DNA of 64,000 bases. Origin: Planctomycetaceae bacterium (lineage in GTDB: Bacteria; Planctomycetota; Planctomycetia; Planctomycetales; Planctomycetaceae). The position numbers and the translations under genes are program-made. The notes beneath the pieces were generated by a model. The model was not told the DNA's origin, did not search any database, and saw only the letters and a list, made by a program, of their open reading frames with translations. The stretch lies in contig JAKFWA010000097.1 of assembly GCA_021732995.1 (NCBI GenBank), positions 60,455 to 124,454 on the forward strand, in the 5' to 3' direction. The stretch's first letter is position 1. Every line of letters starts with the position of its first letter. This document shows, piece by piece, positions 17,101-25,269 of this stretch.

Positions 17101-17607
17101 GGACGGGGCTCGAACAAACGCTCGATCACCGGCACGGGGCAGATACAAATCAGTCCCGCCGCACTGTACGAAGTTCCTGTCGTCGTCCAATTGATGAACG
17201 CACTGAATCCCCAAGTCTCCAATTCCGCCGCTTTTAACTACGCACTTATCAATTTCAACCTCGGACAAGGTCGCTACGCGTTTGACGCCATAGACCTCGT
17301 TGGCGATACTGTGCAACTTCGCGGACAGGGAGAAGCGACGTTTGACGGTGACGTCAGGCTGCGGTTCTACTCGATGCTGCCCTATTCAATGCTGCCAAAG
17401 ACACAATTGCCTTTCTGGGTACCAGTAGTACCCCAGGTGGGTGATCTACTGAGAAACGCCACGCGTGAGGCCACCAAAGGCTGGGTTGTCATTGAAGTTA
17501 AGGGCAAAATTGACAACCCTCAAACGCAAATAGTGCCTGCGGGGAACTTCAAGGGGATCCTGAACCAGCTTCAGCCCCTGCCGAGTCAGCCAGGCAAGAT
17601 CAATTGA
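14170..17607 (+). CDS. large AsmA-like envelope protein, 1145 aa
   Basis: A protein with one N-terminal membrane anchor (about residues 11-28, VCLIVIVLVAAAGGYGFYL) and a very long extracytoplasmic, beta-rich body, as in the AsmA/TamB/DUF748 group. Such proteins are thought to form bridge-like beta-taco structures moving phospholipids between membranes. The N-terminal part has the AsmA-like layout: membrane helix, 'V-E-L-G-R-V-x-V' and a 'D-x-F-S-L' strand. The C-terminal part (VQLRGQGEATFDGDVRLRF) is like the AsmA C-terminal domain. It overlaps the GT39-like gene, so the two may act together in envelope biogenesis (inference). The family is assigned from architecture, not from a search. Confidence 0.7.
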   Translation: MLKTLWRTCKWVCLIVIVLVAAAGGYGFYLWKHSDELLHQAFMDAVHQWAPDAKVELGRVGVDWFGQVHVDDFSLTLPDETQPLVTLSQCIVDLDRDAFLERQEVIVQKVRLVRPHLSLERSADGKWNFQKLPPLPEGKKGALPACTIENAQVFARIAQNAEASSTVLLKNVAVALTPTAKRSVRFDVKLDADRVGRLAIEGKLNVDAKTGLLVGNLKGLTVNRELLNYVATFEPRVLESVAGIEQKLRDEMFAEPDPKASSPFSIRGIARQDWVDPARPRNPSPENSKGQALVPVSATTPVPNAIAHTIPVENLGGVDSILGLKLDLNLGFEVQLATPDEVPMCRLVCDIVGGEITNTALAFPMQNLAGKVEIGNGAIKVHRLTGNNGPTELTVQGEINQEEAGPTGRLNVALKNIACDDRLRRRLSLGFGKIYDAHHLVGFLDMEAVIASDGTGKWKPETFTVSANHCSAMHDVFPYRVDDAVGSIKQEGTDLLLDLHGFAGRQPISLSGRVRNPGPNAWIQLDIAVKDLPIDDQFLAACPPGLRKTITSMNLKGLVDGDWHLEKQPGSGPTFVPTLNGVLHDGSMNYTAFPYRVDDLSGKLGYDGKTWTFTDLKGVHGGARLRGAGRFSKVAGVGDLDRTVVTLDAPIDETLYQAVPASLKTLWAEFQPAGEIKHVETRVKWIENQPAVVSLPRIDISRGSCLIRRFPYQLTDIEAALEYIPGVPKKSPALLKIRNLEGRHDSALFVINPGEKSVVTMGDNGDWKVRLQTMSVRNLHPNNDLKQAVAPGLRSILAALNPDEPLDLEGMLELRGTSDVRYPMTAAWSLRSDLEGNQVQAGLTLDGVHGTVESTGTWDGVEAVVDGKLNLTLLKVFEKYELTDVRGPFHFRNGLLTLGSLTALEGRTDRNESQDEQVTAQFVDGLLKLSATTSTDEVPEYHVRVNFSHGQLQTFARKYLDNRDKLRGTIHGWTTINGRGSNKRSITGTGQIQISPAALYEVPVVVQLMNALNPQVSNSAAFNYALINFNLGQGRYAFDAIDLVGDTVQLRGQGEATFDGDVRLRFYSMLPYSMLPKTQLPFWVPVVPQVGDLLRNATREATKGWVVIEVKGKIDNPQTQIVPAGNFKGILNQLQPLPSQPGKIN

Positions 17608-17699
17608 ACTGCCTCGGGCTGATTTGAGCAATTCCTGTCATGCCTCTGCGAGCTACTTGCCTCGCATGGGAACGCCGTGTTTACCAATGGTGAAGACGG

Positions 17700-17728
17700 T
17701 TGACAGTGCAAAAGCCAACCCGTAAAAC
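17700..17728 (+). promoter_or_regulatory. candidate sigma-70 promoter of the ribosomal cluster
   Basis: A perfect -35 box TTGACA (17700-17705), a 17-base spacer, and TAAAAC (17723-17728, four of six consensus positions) lie just upstream of rpsJ. Transcription would start near 17735, giving a very short leader of about 22 bases before rpsJ. No room is left for a long leader-type regulatory structure. Confidence 0.5.
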
Positions 17729-17756
17729 CCCCGCCCGCATTTTTCTGAGGACCATT

Positions 17757-18068
17757 ATGAGCCAAGACAAAATCCGCATCCGTATTGAAGCCTACGACAA
17801 CTCCATTTTGGATCAGTCGGCCGCGGACATTGTTAATACAGCCAAACGCACAGGGGCGGATGTTCGGGGCCCGATCCCGCTGCCAACGCGTATTGAACGA
17901 TATACGGTGCTGCGTAGCCCGCACATCGACAAGAAGTCGCGCGAGCAGTTCGAAATTCGGACTCACAAACGACTTATCGAAATTGCTCGCCCTGGTGCCA
18001 AGACGATCGACGCGCTGAATAAGCTGTCGCTCCCGGCGGGCGTTGATGTGCGTATTAAGACGGCCTAG
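17757..18068 (+). CDS. rpsJ: ribosomal protein S10
   Basis: First gene of the ribosomal cluster; 103 residues, normal for S10 (uS10), which sits in the 30S head and also serves as NusE in antitermination. The sequence [17 protein letters not shown], then [19 protein letters not shown], is diagnostic. I place the start at ATG 17757 with TGAGG six bases upstream; the open frame runs back to 17700 but overlaps the candidate promoter. The next gene follows 20 bases later. Confidence 0.97.
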   Translation: MSQDKIRIRIEAYDNSILDQSAADIVNTAKRTGADVRGPIPLPTRIERYTVLRSPHIDKKSREQFEIRTHKRLIEIARPGAKTIDALNKLSLPAGVDVRIKTA

Positions 18069-18088
18069 TGCGATAATTGAGTGAGATA

Positions 18089-18670
18089 ATGCATACACAA
18101 ATTCTGGCAACCAAAGTCGGCATGACGCAGATGTACGGGGACAACGGTGTGTTGATTCCCGTTACCCTGCTGCAGGTCGGGCCGTGCAAAGTGTCGCTGG
18201 TGCGAACTGCAGCCCGCGATAAGTATGATGCGATTCAGATGCAGTTGGTTCGCAATGAAAAGGTTCTGGCGACACGCGAGTCTCGCATTGATCCGGCGGC
18301 CCGACAGTATCAGGTTGGTGAAGCAGTCGACGCGCCTTTCGCTGAGAAAGGTCTGAAGGTGGACATTTCTGGCACCTCCAAGGGTCGCGGTTTCACTGGT
18401 GTGATGAAGCGTCACAATTTCCACGGATTGAATGCGACTCACGGCGTGAAGAAGGTGCATCGCAGTGGTGGTTCGACTGGTCAGAATACCCATCCTGGTC
18501 GCGTTCAGCGCGGCATGAAGATGGCTGGTCAGTACGGCAATGCGAAGATCACCGTGCGTAATCTGGCTGTTGCATCTTACACGCCTGATACAGGCTTGAT
18601 TGCGGTGTGTGGTGCTGTGCCTGGCCCGGTTGGCGGTGTGGTTGTCGTGCGAAAGCAAATTGAGGCCTAG
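18089..18670 (+). CDS. rplC: ribosomal protein L3
   Basis: L3 (uL3) of the large subunit, 193 residues, one of the early assembly proteins near the peptidyl-transferase centre. The diagnostic start is ILATKVGMTQMY and the conserved loop KGRGFTGVMKRHNF is followed by the expected HPGRVQRGMKMAGQYGN. ATG 18089 is preferred to the in-frame TTG at 18077. The protein is slightly shorter than the ~205-210 residues usual in bacteria. Confidence 0.96.
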   Translation: MHTQILATKVGMTQMYGDNGVLIPVTLLQVGPCKVSLVRTAARDKYDAIQMQLVRNEKVLATRESRIDPAARQYQVGEAVDAPFAEKGLKVDISGTSKGRGFTGVMKRHNFHGLNATHGVKKVHRSGGSTGQNTHPGRVQRGMKMAGQYGNAKITVRNLAVASYTPDTGLIAVCGAVPGPVGGVVVVRKQIEA

Positions 18671-18710
18671 ATAGCGCCCGCTGCGGCAAATTGAATAGAG
18701 CGAGTTAATT

Positions 18711-19289
18711 ATGTCGGATATTCCACAGGCTGATTCCTTCTACTCCAAAGTCTCGATGCATTTGCTGCATCAGGCCGTGGTGATGTATCAGTCGAACTTG
18801 CGCGCCGGGACTCACAAGACCAAGACTCGTGCGGAAGTCGTCGGCTCCAAGAAGAAGATGTATAAGCAAAAGGGTACTGGCCGTGCCCGTGCGGGTAATC
18901 TCCGGACTCCGGTTCGAGTCGGTGGCGGTCATGCATTCGCCAAATCGACTCGTTGCTGGTACTATCGCCTGCCCCGCAGATCGCTCGCTGTTGCCACTAA
19001 GATGGCGTTGCGAGTGAAGGTGGAAGCTGGTCAGCTCAAGGTGATTTCTGATCTGAAGCTGGCCGATCACAAGACGAAGTCGCTGCTGACGCTGCTCGGG
19101 CAACACTCCCTCAAGGGTGAGAAGTGCCTGTTGGTGATCGAAGCTGCCGATCCAAATCTGGTGCTGGCTTCGAGAAACCTGCCGAACGTCACTGTGATGC
19201 GACGATCGGATATCAACTGCCACGAAGTGCTGCGTCATCGATTTGTGGTACTGGACGCTGCTTCCTGCAGTGCTCTGGTTGGCAGTTGA
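18711..19289 (+). CDS. rplD: ribosomal protein L4
   Basis: L4 (uL4), 192 residues; lines the exit tunnel and in some bacteria represses the S10 operon. The extended-loop signature is present: KKKMYKQKGTGRARAGNLR followed by a GGGHAF stretch. The N-terminal part (VSMHLLHQAVVMYQSNLR) is typical. It lies 40 bases after rplC. Whether L4 autoregulates here is doubtful because the leader ahead of rpsJ appears to be too short for the known mechanism. Confidence 0.95.
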   Translation: MSDIPQADSFYSKVSMHLLHQAVVMYQSNLRAGTHKTKTRAEVVGSKKKMYKQKGTGRARAGNLRTPVRVGGGHAFAKSTRCWYYRLPRRSLAVATKMALRVKVEAGQLKVISDLKLADHKTKSLLTLLGQHSLKGEKCLLVIEAADPNLVLASRNLPNVTVMRRSDINCHEVLRHRFVVLDAASCSALVGS

Positions 19290-19324
19290 TTCGGAATACA
19301 TAAAGTCAATCGGGTGTGAGTGAG

Positions 19325-19594
19325 ATGTCAAATCCCATCGTACGACTGCTGGTTACTGAAAAGACGACGGAGCTCGCTGAGCAGCGTAAATATACGTTTC
19401 TCGTCGAAGGCGACCTCGATAAGGGTGAAATCGCGCGTCAGGTGACCACGGATTATTCCGTGATCGTCGAGAGCGTGAATACCGTGACTCAGTCGTCCAA
19501 GTCACGTCGCACGCGTACGGGCACGGTGGTTCGCCGTCGTCCTCGCAAGGCCATCGTTACGCTGGCCAAGGGATATAGCATTCCGCTGGCATAG
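19325..19594 (+). CDS. rplW: ribosomal protein L23
   Basis: L23 (uL23), 89 residues; forms part of the exit-tunnel rim that binds trigger factor and SRP. The pattern 'P-I-V-T-E-K-x-T' appears as IVRLLVTEKTTELAEQRKY, and the C-terminal half contains the usual basic KSRRTRTGTVVRRRPRKA. An in-frame GTG at 19316 is an alternative start; ATG 19325 gives the more usual N-terminus MSNP. Confidence 0.93.
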   Translation: MSNPIVRLLVTEKTTELAEQRKYTFLVEGDLDKGEIARQVTTDYSVIVESVNTVTQSSKSRRTRTGTVVRRRPRKAIVTLAKGYSIPLA

Positions 19595-19639
19595 TTCGGG
19601 GCTGTGGGTAGTAAGTGTCTTTAAGATTGAGGGCGTGTT

Positions 19640-20503
19640 GTGGCTATCAAGCAATATAATCCAACCAGTGCGGGACGCCGGGCGGGATCGGTTAATACAC
19701 ACGATGCCGTAACGCTGCGCACCAATCGCCCTGAGAAGTCGTTGATCAGCCGCCAGAAGAAGCGCGGCGGACGAAATAATCAGGGTAAGATTACGGCCCG
19801 TCATCGTGGTGGCGGACACAAGCAGATGTATCGTCACGTGGACTACTTCCGTCGCACAGATGGTGTCGCGGCCGAAGTGCTCACTGTTGAGTATGATCCC
19901 TGCCGCACCACTCACGTCTGCCTCATCAAGTATGCGGACGGCAAGAAGGCTTACATCATTGCTCCGGAAGGCCTGAAGGTCGGTCAGACGATTCAGAGCG
20001 GTCCCGGTGCTGGCATGGAGCCGGTCGTTGGCAACGCAATGCCGCTGAGCGCGATTCCGCTCGGCATGACCGTTCACAACATTGAAATGCAGCCTGGTGG
20101 TGGTGGTAAGCTGTGTCGCTCGGCTGGAAGTTCCGCGGTGCTCAATGCTCGCGATTCTGGTTGGGCTCAGATCACTCTGCCTTCGGGTGAAGTTCGTCGC
20201 GTTCCGGCCGCTTGCCGTGCGACGATTGGTGCCTGCGATAATGCTGAGCATCAGAATGTGAGTATCGGTAAGGCTGGCCGTAATCGCTGGAAGGGTATTC
20301 GCCCCTCAGTTCGCGGTGTGGCCATGAACCCGATCGCACACCCGATGGGTGGTGGTGAAGGTCGAACATCAGGTGGTCGTCATCCATGTAGTCCGACAGG
20401 CAAGCTAGCCAAGGGCGGCAAGACGCGCAAGCGACGTAAGCCATCCAGCTCAGCGATTGTTCGTCGTCGCTGGAGTCGCCGTAACGGTCAATTGATTACG
20501 TAA
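19640..20503 (+). CDS. rplB: ribosomal protein L2
   Basis: L2 (uL2), 287 residues, needed for peptidyl-transferase activity and subunit joining. Conserved parts are clear: [19 protein letters not shown] near the N-terminus, and [20 protein letters not shown] with the key His near the C-terminus. GTG 19640 is the start, with GAGGG about 8 bases upstream. Length is at the upper end of the normal bacterial range. Confidence 0.97.
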   Translation: MAIKQYNPTSAGRRAGSVNTHDAVTLRTNRPEKSLISRQKKRGGRNNQGKITARHRGGGHKQMYRHVDYFRRTDGVAAEVLTVEYDPCRTTHVCLIKYADGKKAYIIAPEGLKVGQTIQSGPGAGMEPVVGNAMPLSAIPLGMTVHNIEMQPGGGGKLCRSAGSSAVLNARDSGWAQITLPSGEVRRVPAACRATIGACDNAEHQNVSIGKAGRNRWKGIRPSVRGVAMNPIAHPMGGGEGRTSGGRHPCSPTGKLAKGGKTRKRRKPSSSAIVRRRWSRRNGQLIT

Positions 20504-20523
20504 TTCTTAGGTGGAAGCACAGC

Positions 20524-20784
20524 ATGGGACGATCCCTCAAAAAAGGGCCTTACGTAGACGCACGGCTGGCAACAAAGCTGGCGTCTGGCGCTAAGGGTGA
20601 GACGTTGAAGACTTGGGCTCGCCGATCCACGATTTCGCCCGACTTTGTCGGTCACACGATTCTGGTTCACAACGGTCGAGCACACATTTCCGTGTACGTC
20701 ACGGAAGATATGGTTGGACACAAGCTCGGTGAGTTTGCTCCAACCCGAACGTTCCGGGGCCACGGTGCCCGGGGTAAGAAGTAA
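20524..20784 (+). CDS. rpsS: ribosomal protein S19
   Basis: S19 (uS19), 86 residues, a 30S head protein that forms a complex with S13. The beginning [15 protein letters not shown] and the segment [20 protein letters not shown] are diagnostic, as is the C-terminal [12 protein letters not shown]. It is spaced 20 bases from rplB and 20 from rplV, as expected in a compact cluster. Confidence 0.97.
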   Translation: MGRSLKKGPYVDARLATKLASGAKGETLKTWARRSTISPDFVGHTILVHNGRAHISVYVTEDMVGHKLGEFAPTRTFRGHGARGKK

Positions 20785-20804
20785 CGCTTTGGTGTGAGCA
20801 TACA

Positions 20805-21149
20805 ATGCAGTACAGATGCACAAGTAAATATCAGCCGATGGCGCCGACCAAGGTGCGTCGCGTTATTCACGACCTCACGGGTCGTCGAGTGAGCGATGTG
20901 CTGGACCTGTTGAGTGCTGTTCATAATCGCGCTGCCGAGGTGGTGATCAAGGTCATCAAGAGTGCGGCAGCCAACGCGGCTGAAGGCGGCGAACGTCAGC
21001 CGGGCGAATTGCGGATTGTGGAGATCGTGGCCGATCAGGGCCCCGCTCGCAAAACGATCCGCGCGAAGTCACGAGGTATGGCATACGTCGAGCGGGCTCG
21101 GACGTGCCACGTGAGAGTCGTTCTTCAAGGTCGCTCTCAGAATCCATAA
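20805..21149 (+). CDS. rplV: ribosomal protein L22
   Basis: L22 (uL22), 114 residues, whose beta-hairpin lines the exit tunnel. Diagnostic segments are MAPTKVRRVIHDLTGRRV near the N-terminus and the hairpin region DQGPARKTIRAKSRGMA. It sits in its usual place between rpsS and rpsC. Confidence 0.96.
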   Translation: MQYRCTSKYQPMAPTKVRRVIHDLTGRRVSDVLDLLSAVHNRAAEVVIKVIKSAAANAAEGGERQPGELRIVEIVADQGPARKTIRAKSRGMAYVERARTCHVRVVLQGRSQNP

Positions 21150-21167
21150 CGCAGAGGATTTGAAGAA

Positions 21168-21869
21168 ATGGGTCAGAAAGTACGCCCAACCGGCTTTCGA
21201 ATTGGTATTACTGAGCCTTGGCGAAGTCGTTGGTACGCCCCCAAGGGCACCTTCGCGGATCTCCTGGCGGAAGACGCCGTCCTGCGAAAATATATCTCGA
21301 AGAAGTATCACTTCGCGGGTATCAGCCGCGTTGAGATCGAGCGAACTCTGGATCAGGTTTCGGTGCTGCTGTTGACCAGCCGCCCCGGCATTCTGATCGG
21401 CCGTAAAGGTCAGGAAGCGGATCGAGTCAAGGCGGAGCTGGAAACGTTGACGGGTCGTCGCATCGACCTGAAGATTGTTGAAGTCTCCAATCCGAATATG
21501 GATGCGAGTCTGGTGTCTCAGGACATCGCTTCGCAGCTTGAAAAACGCGGGTCTTTCCGAAGAACCGTTAAGAAGGCGATTGAGCAGGTTGTGGACAGCG
21601 GCGCGCTGGGCGTGAAGGTCGAAGTTTCCGGTCGACTCGGCGGCGCTGAAATGTCTCGCACAGAGAAGGCTGTAAAGGGTTCGGTGCCGCTCGGAACGCT
21701 GCGGCGGCACATTGATTACGGCTTCTCGATTGCTCAGACGACGATGGGCGTCATTGGTGTCAAGGTTTGGATTGATCGCGGCGACTACAGTGTAAAGGGT
21801 GACGGACATGGCACTAATGCCAAGACGGGTGAAGCATCGCAAAAGCCAAAGAGGGCGTTTAAAAGGTAA
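21168..21869 (+). CDS. rpsC: ribosomal protein S3
   Basis: S3 (uS3), 233 residues, part of the mRNA entry channel. It starts MGQKVRPTGFRIGITEPW and contains the KH-domain GxxG segment SRPGILIGRKGQEAD. The C-terminal part has the expected GRLGGAEMSRTE. Its 3' end overlaps the start of rplP by 62 bases, so the C-terminal tail (after about residue 213) and the N-terminus of L16 are encoded by the same DNA in different frames. Confidence 0.96.
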   Translation: MGQKVRPTGFRIGITEPWRSRWYAPKGTFADLLAEDAVLRKYISKKYHFAGISRVEIERTLDQVSVLLLTSRPGILIGRKGQEADRVKAELETLTGRRIDLKIVEVSNPNMDASLVSQDIASQLEKRGSFRRTVKKAIEQVVDSGALGVKVEVSGRLGGAEMSRTEKAVKGSVPLGTLRRHIDYGFSIAQTTMGVIGVKVWIDRGDYSVKGDGHGTNAKTGEASQKPKRAFKR

Positions 21870-22227
21870 CGCTTTTCGTGGCAATCGCGTGTGCTTCGGT
21901 GATTTTGGCCTGCAGTCGCTTGAATCCGGGTGGGTGAGCGCTCAGACCATCGAAGCTTGTCGTATCGCGATTATGCAATACATTCGCGGCGAGGGAAAAC
22001 TTTACATTCGTATGTTCCCTCAGAAGTCCGTGACGGCGCGTCCTCTGGAAACCCGTATGGGTACCGGTAAGGGCGAGCCTGATCACTGGGTGGCTGTGGT
22101 GCGGGCTGGGGCGATCATGTTCGAAGTGTCCGGCGTATCCAAAGTGGGCGCCGTGGAATGCTTCGGGCGCGTGGCTCACAAGCTCCCCTTGAAATGCAAA
22201 TTGGCACCCCGTGACTTTGCTGGCTAA
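21808..22227 (+). CDS. rplP: ribosomal protein L16
   Basis: L16 (uL16), 139 residues, near the A site of the 50S subunit. [17 protein letters not shown] is the diagnostic N-terminus, and [20 protein letters not shown] is the conserved C-terminal part. The normal N-terminus can only be reached by starting inside rpsC, at ATG 21808 (AAAGGGTGA upstream) or ATG 21817. rpmC and rpsQ, which usually follow, are absent: rplN starts after only 23 bases. Confidence 0.95.
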   Translation: MALMPRRVKHRKSQRGRLKGNAFRGNRVCFGDFGLQSLESGWVSAQTIEACRIAIMQYIRGEGKLYIRMFPQKSVTARPLETRMGTGKGEPDHWVAVVRAGAIMFEVSGVSKVGAVECFGRVAHKLPLKCKLAPRDFAG

Positions 22228-22250
22228 ACAGCTGGGATGTTGAGACTGTC

Positions 22251-22619
22251 ATGATTCAGATGCAGACTGTTGTTGATGTCGCTGACAATAGCGGCGCCCG
22301 CGTGGCTCGAGTTATCAAGGTGCTTGGTAACACTGGCCGTCGTTACGCGTCCGTGGGCGACATCATCATCGTGAGTATTCAGAAGAGCATGCCGCAGGGT
22401 AATGCCAAGAAGGGTCAGGTGGCTCGCGCTGTGATCGTGCGAACCCGCCGTCCCACCCGTCGTATTGACGGCAGCTATGTGCGATTCGACCGTAATGCAG
22501 TCGTGCTGATTGACAAGGACGGCAATCCTCGTGGGACACGCATCTTTGGTGGTGTGGCCAGAGAGTTGAGAGACCGGAAGTACGCGCGAATCGTAAGCCT
22601 CGCCGAAGAGATTGTGTAA
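22251..22619 (+). CDS. rplN: ribosomal protein L14
   Basis: L14 (uL14), 122 residues, at the subunit interface. [17 protein letters not shown] and [20 protein letters not shown] are diagnostic, and length is exactly typical. It lies directly after rplP, without the usual L29 and S17 genes, and directly before rplE (15-base gap), without the usual L24 gene. Confidence 0.97.
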   Translation: MIQMQTVVDVADNSGARVARVIKVLGNTGRRYASVGDIIIVSIQKSMPQGNAKKGQVARAVIVRTRRPTRRIDGSYVRFDRNAVVLIDKDGNPRGTRIFGGVARELRDRKYARIVSLAEEIV

Positions 22620-22634
22620 AGATCGGAGATTGCT

Positions 22635-23186
22635 GTGGGTCAGTCGCGATTGAAAGCGCGTTACCAGGAAGCTGTTGTTCCGCAATTGCAGCAGGAACTC
22701 GGCGACAAGAACCGGCACTCCGTGCCGCGGGTAACTCGCATTGTTATTAGCATGGGTATCAAGACGGCTAGCTCCGACGCCAAGCGGCTCGAAGCGGCGC
22801 TGGCCGATCTGGGTGCGATCAGTGGTCAGAAGCCTGTGGTCTCGAAGGCCCGGTTGGCGATCTCGGGGTTCCGTCTGCGTGAAGGGATGGAAGTCGGTGC
22901 GTTCGTGACGCTCCGGAAGGAGCGGATGTACGAATTCCTCGATCGTTTGATCTCCGTGGCCCTGCCACGCGTTCGCGACTTCCGCGGGTTGAATCCGAAG
23001 TCGTTCGATGGTCGGGGGAATTTCAGCTTCGGCCTGTCCGAGCAGGGCATCTTCCCGGAAATCGAAGGCGACAAGATCACCTACCAGCAGGGTATGAACA
23101 TCACGATTGTGACGACTGCAGGAACGAATGACCGAGGCCGTGCGCTGCTGAAGGCGATCGGCATCCCTTTTAAGCGACCGGAGTAG
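22635..23186 (+). CDS. rplE: ribosomal protein L5
   Basis: L5 (uL5), 183 residues, binds 5S rRNA in the central protuberance. Signature parts are [13 protein letters not shown], then [20 protein letters not shown], then [23 protein letters not shown] 22635 is the start with GGAG about six bases upstream. The canonical rplX gene immediately upstream is missing. Confidence 0.96.
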   Translation: MGQSRLKARYQEAVVPQLQQELGDKNRHSVPRVTRIVISMGIKTASSDAKRLEAALADLGAISGQKPVVSKARLAISGFRLREGMEVGAFVTLRKERMYEFLDRLISVALPRVRDFRGLNPKSFDGRGNFSFGLSEQGIFPEIEGDKITYQQGMNITIVTTAGTNDRGRALLKAIGIPFKRPE

Positions 23187-23196
23187 GGGTGATTTA

Positions 23197-23382
23197 ATGG
23201 CGTCAAAAGCTAAGATCGCTAAGGCTAATGCGGTTCCGAAGTTTAGTTCTCGTATCGAACGACGATGTGGTCAGTGTGGCCGACCGCGAGCTGTTTATCG
23301 CCGGTTTGGACTCTGTCGAATTTGTTTTCGAAACGCGAGTTTGGACGGATTGATTCCAGGCGTCCGCAAAGCGAGTTGGTAG
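23197..23382 (+). CDS. rpsN: ribosomal protein S14, zinc-binding type
   Basis: The short zinc-ribbon (type Z) form of S14 (uS14), 61 residues. Two CxxC pairs are visible, [20 protein letters not shown], followed by the conserved [18 protein letters not shown] end. In bacteria with both forms the zinc-less paralogue replaces this one under zinc starvation; only the zinc form is present here. Confidence 0.96.
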   Translation: MASKAKIAKANAVPKFSSRIERRCGQCGRPRAVYRRFGLCRICFRNASLDGLIPGVRKASW

Positions 23383-23405
23383 TCGTTTGATTTGGAAGGT
23401 TTACT

Positions 23406-23798
23406 ATGGCGTCGGTTGAGCAGTTTGCGACTCGCGTACGAAATGCAGTTTCGCGGGGGGCGACCTCGGTGGAAGTGGAAGCGTCGAAGCTGAACGTGAG
23501 CTTGTCTGCCGCGCTCAAGCGCGAAGGCTTCCTCGACAGCGTCGAAAAGTTGGAAGACAAGGGGCCGGGCACCAAGTGCAAGTTGTGGTTCAAGGTCGGT
23601 CGCGACCTGAAGCCGCTGCTGACGTACATTGAGGCGTTCAACTTCCCCGGTCGTCGTCAGTACCTGCCGGTTAAGTCGATTCCACGACTGAAGGCGGGCG
23701 CGGGCGTGGTGGTGATTTCGACGTCGCAGGGCGTGTTGACGGGCCGCGAGGCTCGCAGCAAGTCGGTCGGTGGCGAATTGTTGCTCAAGATTTGGTGA
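23406..23798 (+). CDS. rpsH: ribosomal protein S8
   Basis: S8 (uS8), 130 residues, binds the central 16S domain. The C-terminal signature is VVVISTSQGVLTGREARSK, close to the family's 'S-T-S-x-G-x-M-T-D/N-x-E-A-R'. The N-terminal half ('A-T-R-x-R-N-A') is also recognisable. It follows rpsN after 23 bases. Confidence 0.95.
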   Translation: MASVEQFATRVRNAVSRGATSVEVEASKLNVSLSAALKREGFLDSVEKLEDKGPGTKCKLWFKVGRDLKPLLTYIEAFNFPGRRQYLPVKSIPRLKAGAGVVVISTSQGVLTGREARSKSVGGELLLKIW

Positions 23799-23816
23799 GA
23801 TAAAGGCGGGTTTGTA

Positions 23817-24356
23817 ATGTCCAGGCTTGGTGCTAAGGCGATTGATATTCCAGGTGGCGTGCAGGTTGCGGTGGCGGCGGACGAAGTCGTTGTCACGGGC
23901 AAACTTGGCAAGCTGGCCGTGAAGAGTCACGCTGGTCTCGCAATCGAAGTTGATGAAACTGAGAAGAAGCTGAAGGTCACGAACCAGAAGGCCCACGGCG
24001 CGATTCACGGGCTGATGCGAGCCTTGCTGGCGAATGCCGTTAAGGGCGTCAGCGACGGTTTCGAGAAGAAGCTGGAATTGCAAGGCGTCGGTTATCAGGC
24101 CAGTCTGGCGAAGGGCGAGCTGAAGCTGACGGTTGGCTTCGCGAACCCGGTGCTGCTGAAGGTGCCAGAAGGTTTGAAGTGCGTGGTCCCGGATCCGACA
24201 CACATCAATGTGTCCGGTGTGGATCGCCAGAGTGTGGGACAGTTCGCCGCGACGGTGCGTGGCGTGCGTCCGCCGGAACCCTACAAAGGCAAGGGTATCC
24301 GTTACGTTGGTGAATACGTTCGTCGTAAGGCTGGTAAGGCCTTCGGTGCTAAATAG
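23817..24356 (+). CDS. rplF: ribosomal protein L6
   Basis: L6 (uL6), 179 residues, near the factor-binding site. It starts MSRLGAKAIDIPGGVQV and ends in the conserved PPEPYKGKGIRYVGEYVRRK. Length and place between S8 and L18 are normal. Confidence 0.96.
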   Translation: MSRLGAKAIDIPGGVQVAVAADEVVVTGKLGKLAVKSHAGLAIEVDETEKKLKVTNQKAHGAIHGLMRALLANAVKGVSDGFEKKLELQGVGYQASLAKGELKLTVGFANPVLLKVPEGLKCVVPDPTHINVSGVDRQSVGQFAATVRGVRPPEPYKGKGIRYVGEYVRRKAGKAFGAK

Positions 24357-24371
24357 TCAGGGGCAGGTTTC

Positions 24372-24740
24372 GTGAACAGACTTGATCGTATTTCTGAGGC
24401 GAAGCGTCGCCGCCTGGCCCGTGCCAAGAAGTTCGCGGCGCTCAAGGGTAAGCAAGACGTCCGCGTCTGCGTTTCGCGGTCGAACCGCGACATGTTCGCT
24501 CAAGCGGTGCGCGTCTCCGACGGGGCCGTGGTGGCTGGCGTGAGTGCTCGCAAGCTGTTCGGTAATCCGAAGGAAGCTGGCGGCGGCATTGCAGTCGCTG
24601 AGAAGTTGGGCGCGGAGCTGGGGAACCGGTTGCTGGCCGCTGGCGTGCAGCAGGTCTTCTTTGACCGCACGATGTTCCTGTATCACGGTCGCGTTGCTGC
24701 TGTGGCCACTGGATTGCGTTCTACCGGCGTGTTGCGCTGA
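24372..24740 (+). CDS. rplR: ribosomal protein L18
   Basis: L18 (uL18), 122 residues, a 5S-rRNA-binding protein. The C-terminal segment VQQVFFDRTMFLYHGRVAA is diagnostic (the usual 'F-D-R-x-x-x-x-Y-H-G-R-V'). Translation starts at GTG 24372. Confidence 0.95.
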   Translation: MNRLDRISEAKRRRLARAKKFAALKGKQDVRVCVSRSNRDMFAQAVRVSDGAVVAGVSARKLFGNPKEAGGGIAVAEKLGAELGNRLLAAGVQQVFFDRTMFLYHGRVAAVATGLRSTGVLR

Positions 24741-24765
24741 GCTTTGAGAAATAGGAAGACACAAA

Positions 24766-25269
24766 ATGGCGGCTGGTGAGCGTATCGAACACGTGGTGCA
24801 GATTCGGCGAAGTGCCTGCGTGGTCAAAGGCGGTCGACGATTTAGCTTTGGCGCGCTGGTGGTAGTCGGTGACGGCAATGGTAAGGCCGGTTGGGGATAT
24901 GCGAAGGCGGGCGAAGTTCCGCAGGCCGTTGAGAAGGCCGTGCGAGAAGCCGAACGCCGGATGACGAAGTATCACCTCGTCGAAGCGGGCGGTGGTGGCG
25001 TCAGCATTCCATATCAGCTTGAAGGCCGTTGCGGTGCGTCTCGCGTGCGTTTGATCCAGGCCAAAGGTGGTACGGGTCTGATCGCCGGTGGTGCTGTGCG
25101 TGCCGTGTTGAACGCGGTGGGTGTGACTGAAATTCTGTCGAAACTCCACGGATCGACGAACAGCGTCAACGTGGTTAAAGCTGTGTTTGATGCTCTGGAG
25201 GCCAGCGAAGACGTACATGCGTTGGTGGCCGCGCGAAATCCCGAGCCGCTCAGCAAGGGAGACGCGTAA
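24766..25269 (+). CDS. rpsE: ribosomal protein S5
   Basis: S5 (uS5), 167 residues, on the mRNA-entry side of the 30S subunit and important for accuracy. The N-terminal domain has [20 protein letters not shown] and [20 protein letters not shown], and the C-terminal part has the expected [20 protein letters not shown]. Its last base overlaps the rplO start (TAATG), leaving no room for rpmD (L30), which often sits here. Confidence 0.96.
   Translation: MAAGERIEHVVQIRRSACVVKGGRRFSFGALVVVGDGNGKAGWGYAKAGEVPQAVEKAVREAERRMTKYHLVEAGGGGVSIPYQLEGRCGASRVRLIQAKGGTGLIAGGAVRAVLNAVGVTEILSKLHGSTNSVNVVKAVFDALEASEDVHALVAARNPEPLSKGDA

Noticed and set aside
22228..22250. A hidden rpmC or rpsQ gene between rplP and rplN
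   Set aside because: The space is only 23 bases; no frame shift or overlap in either neighbour would provide an additional protein.
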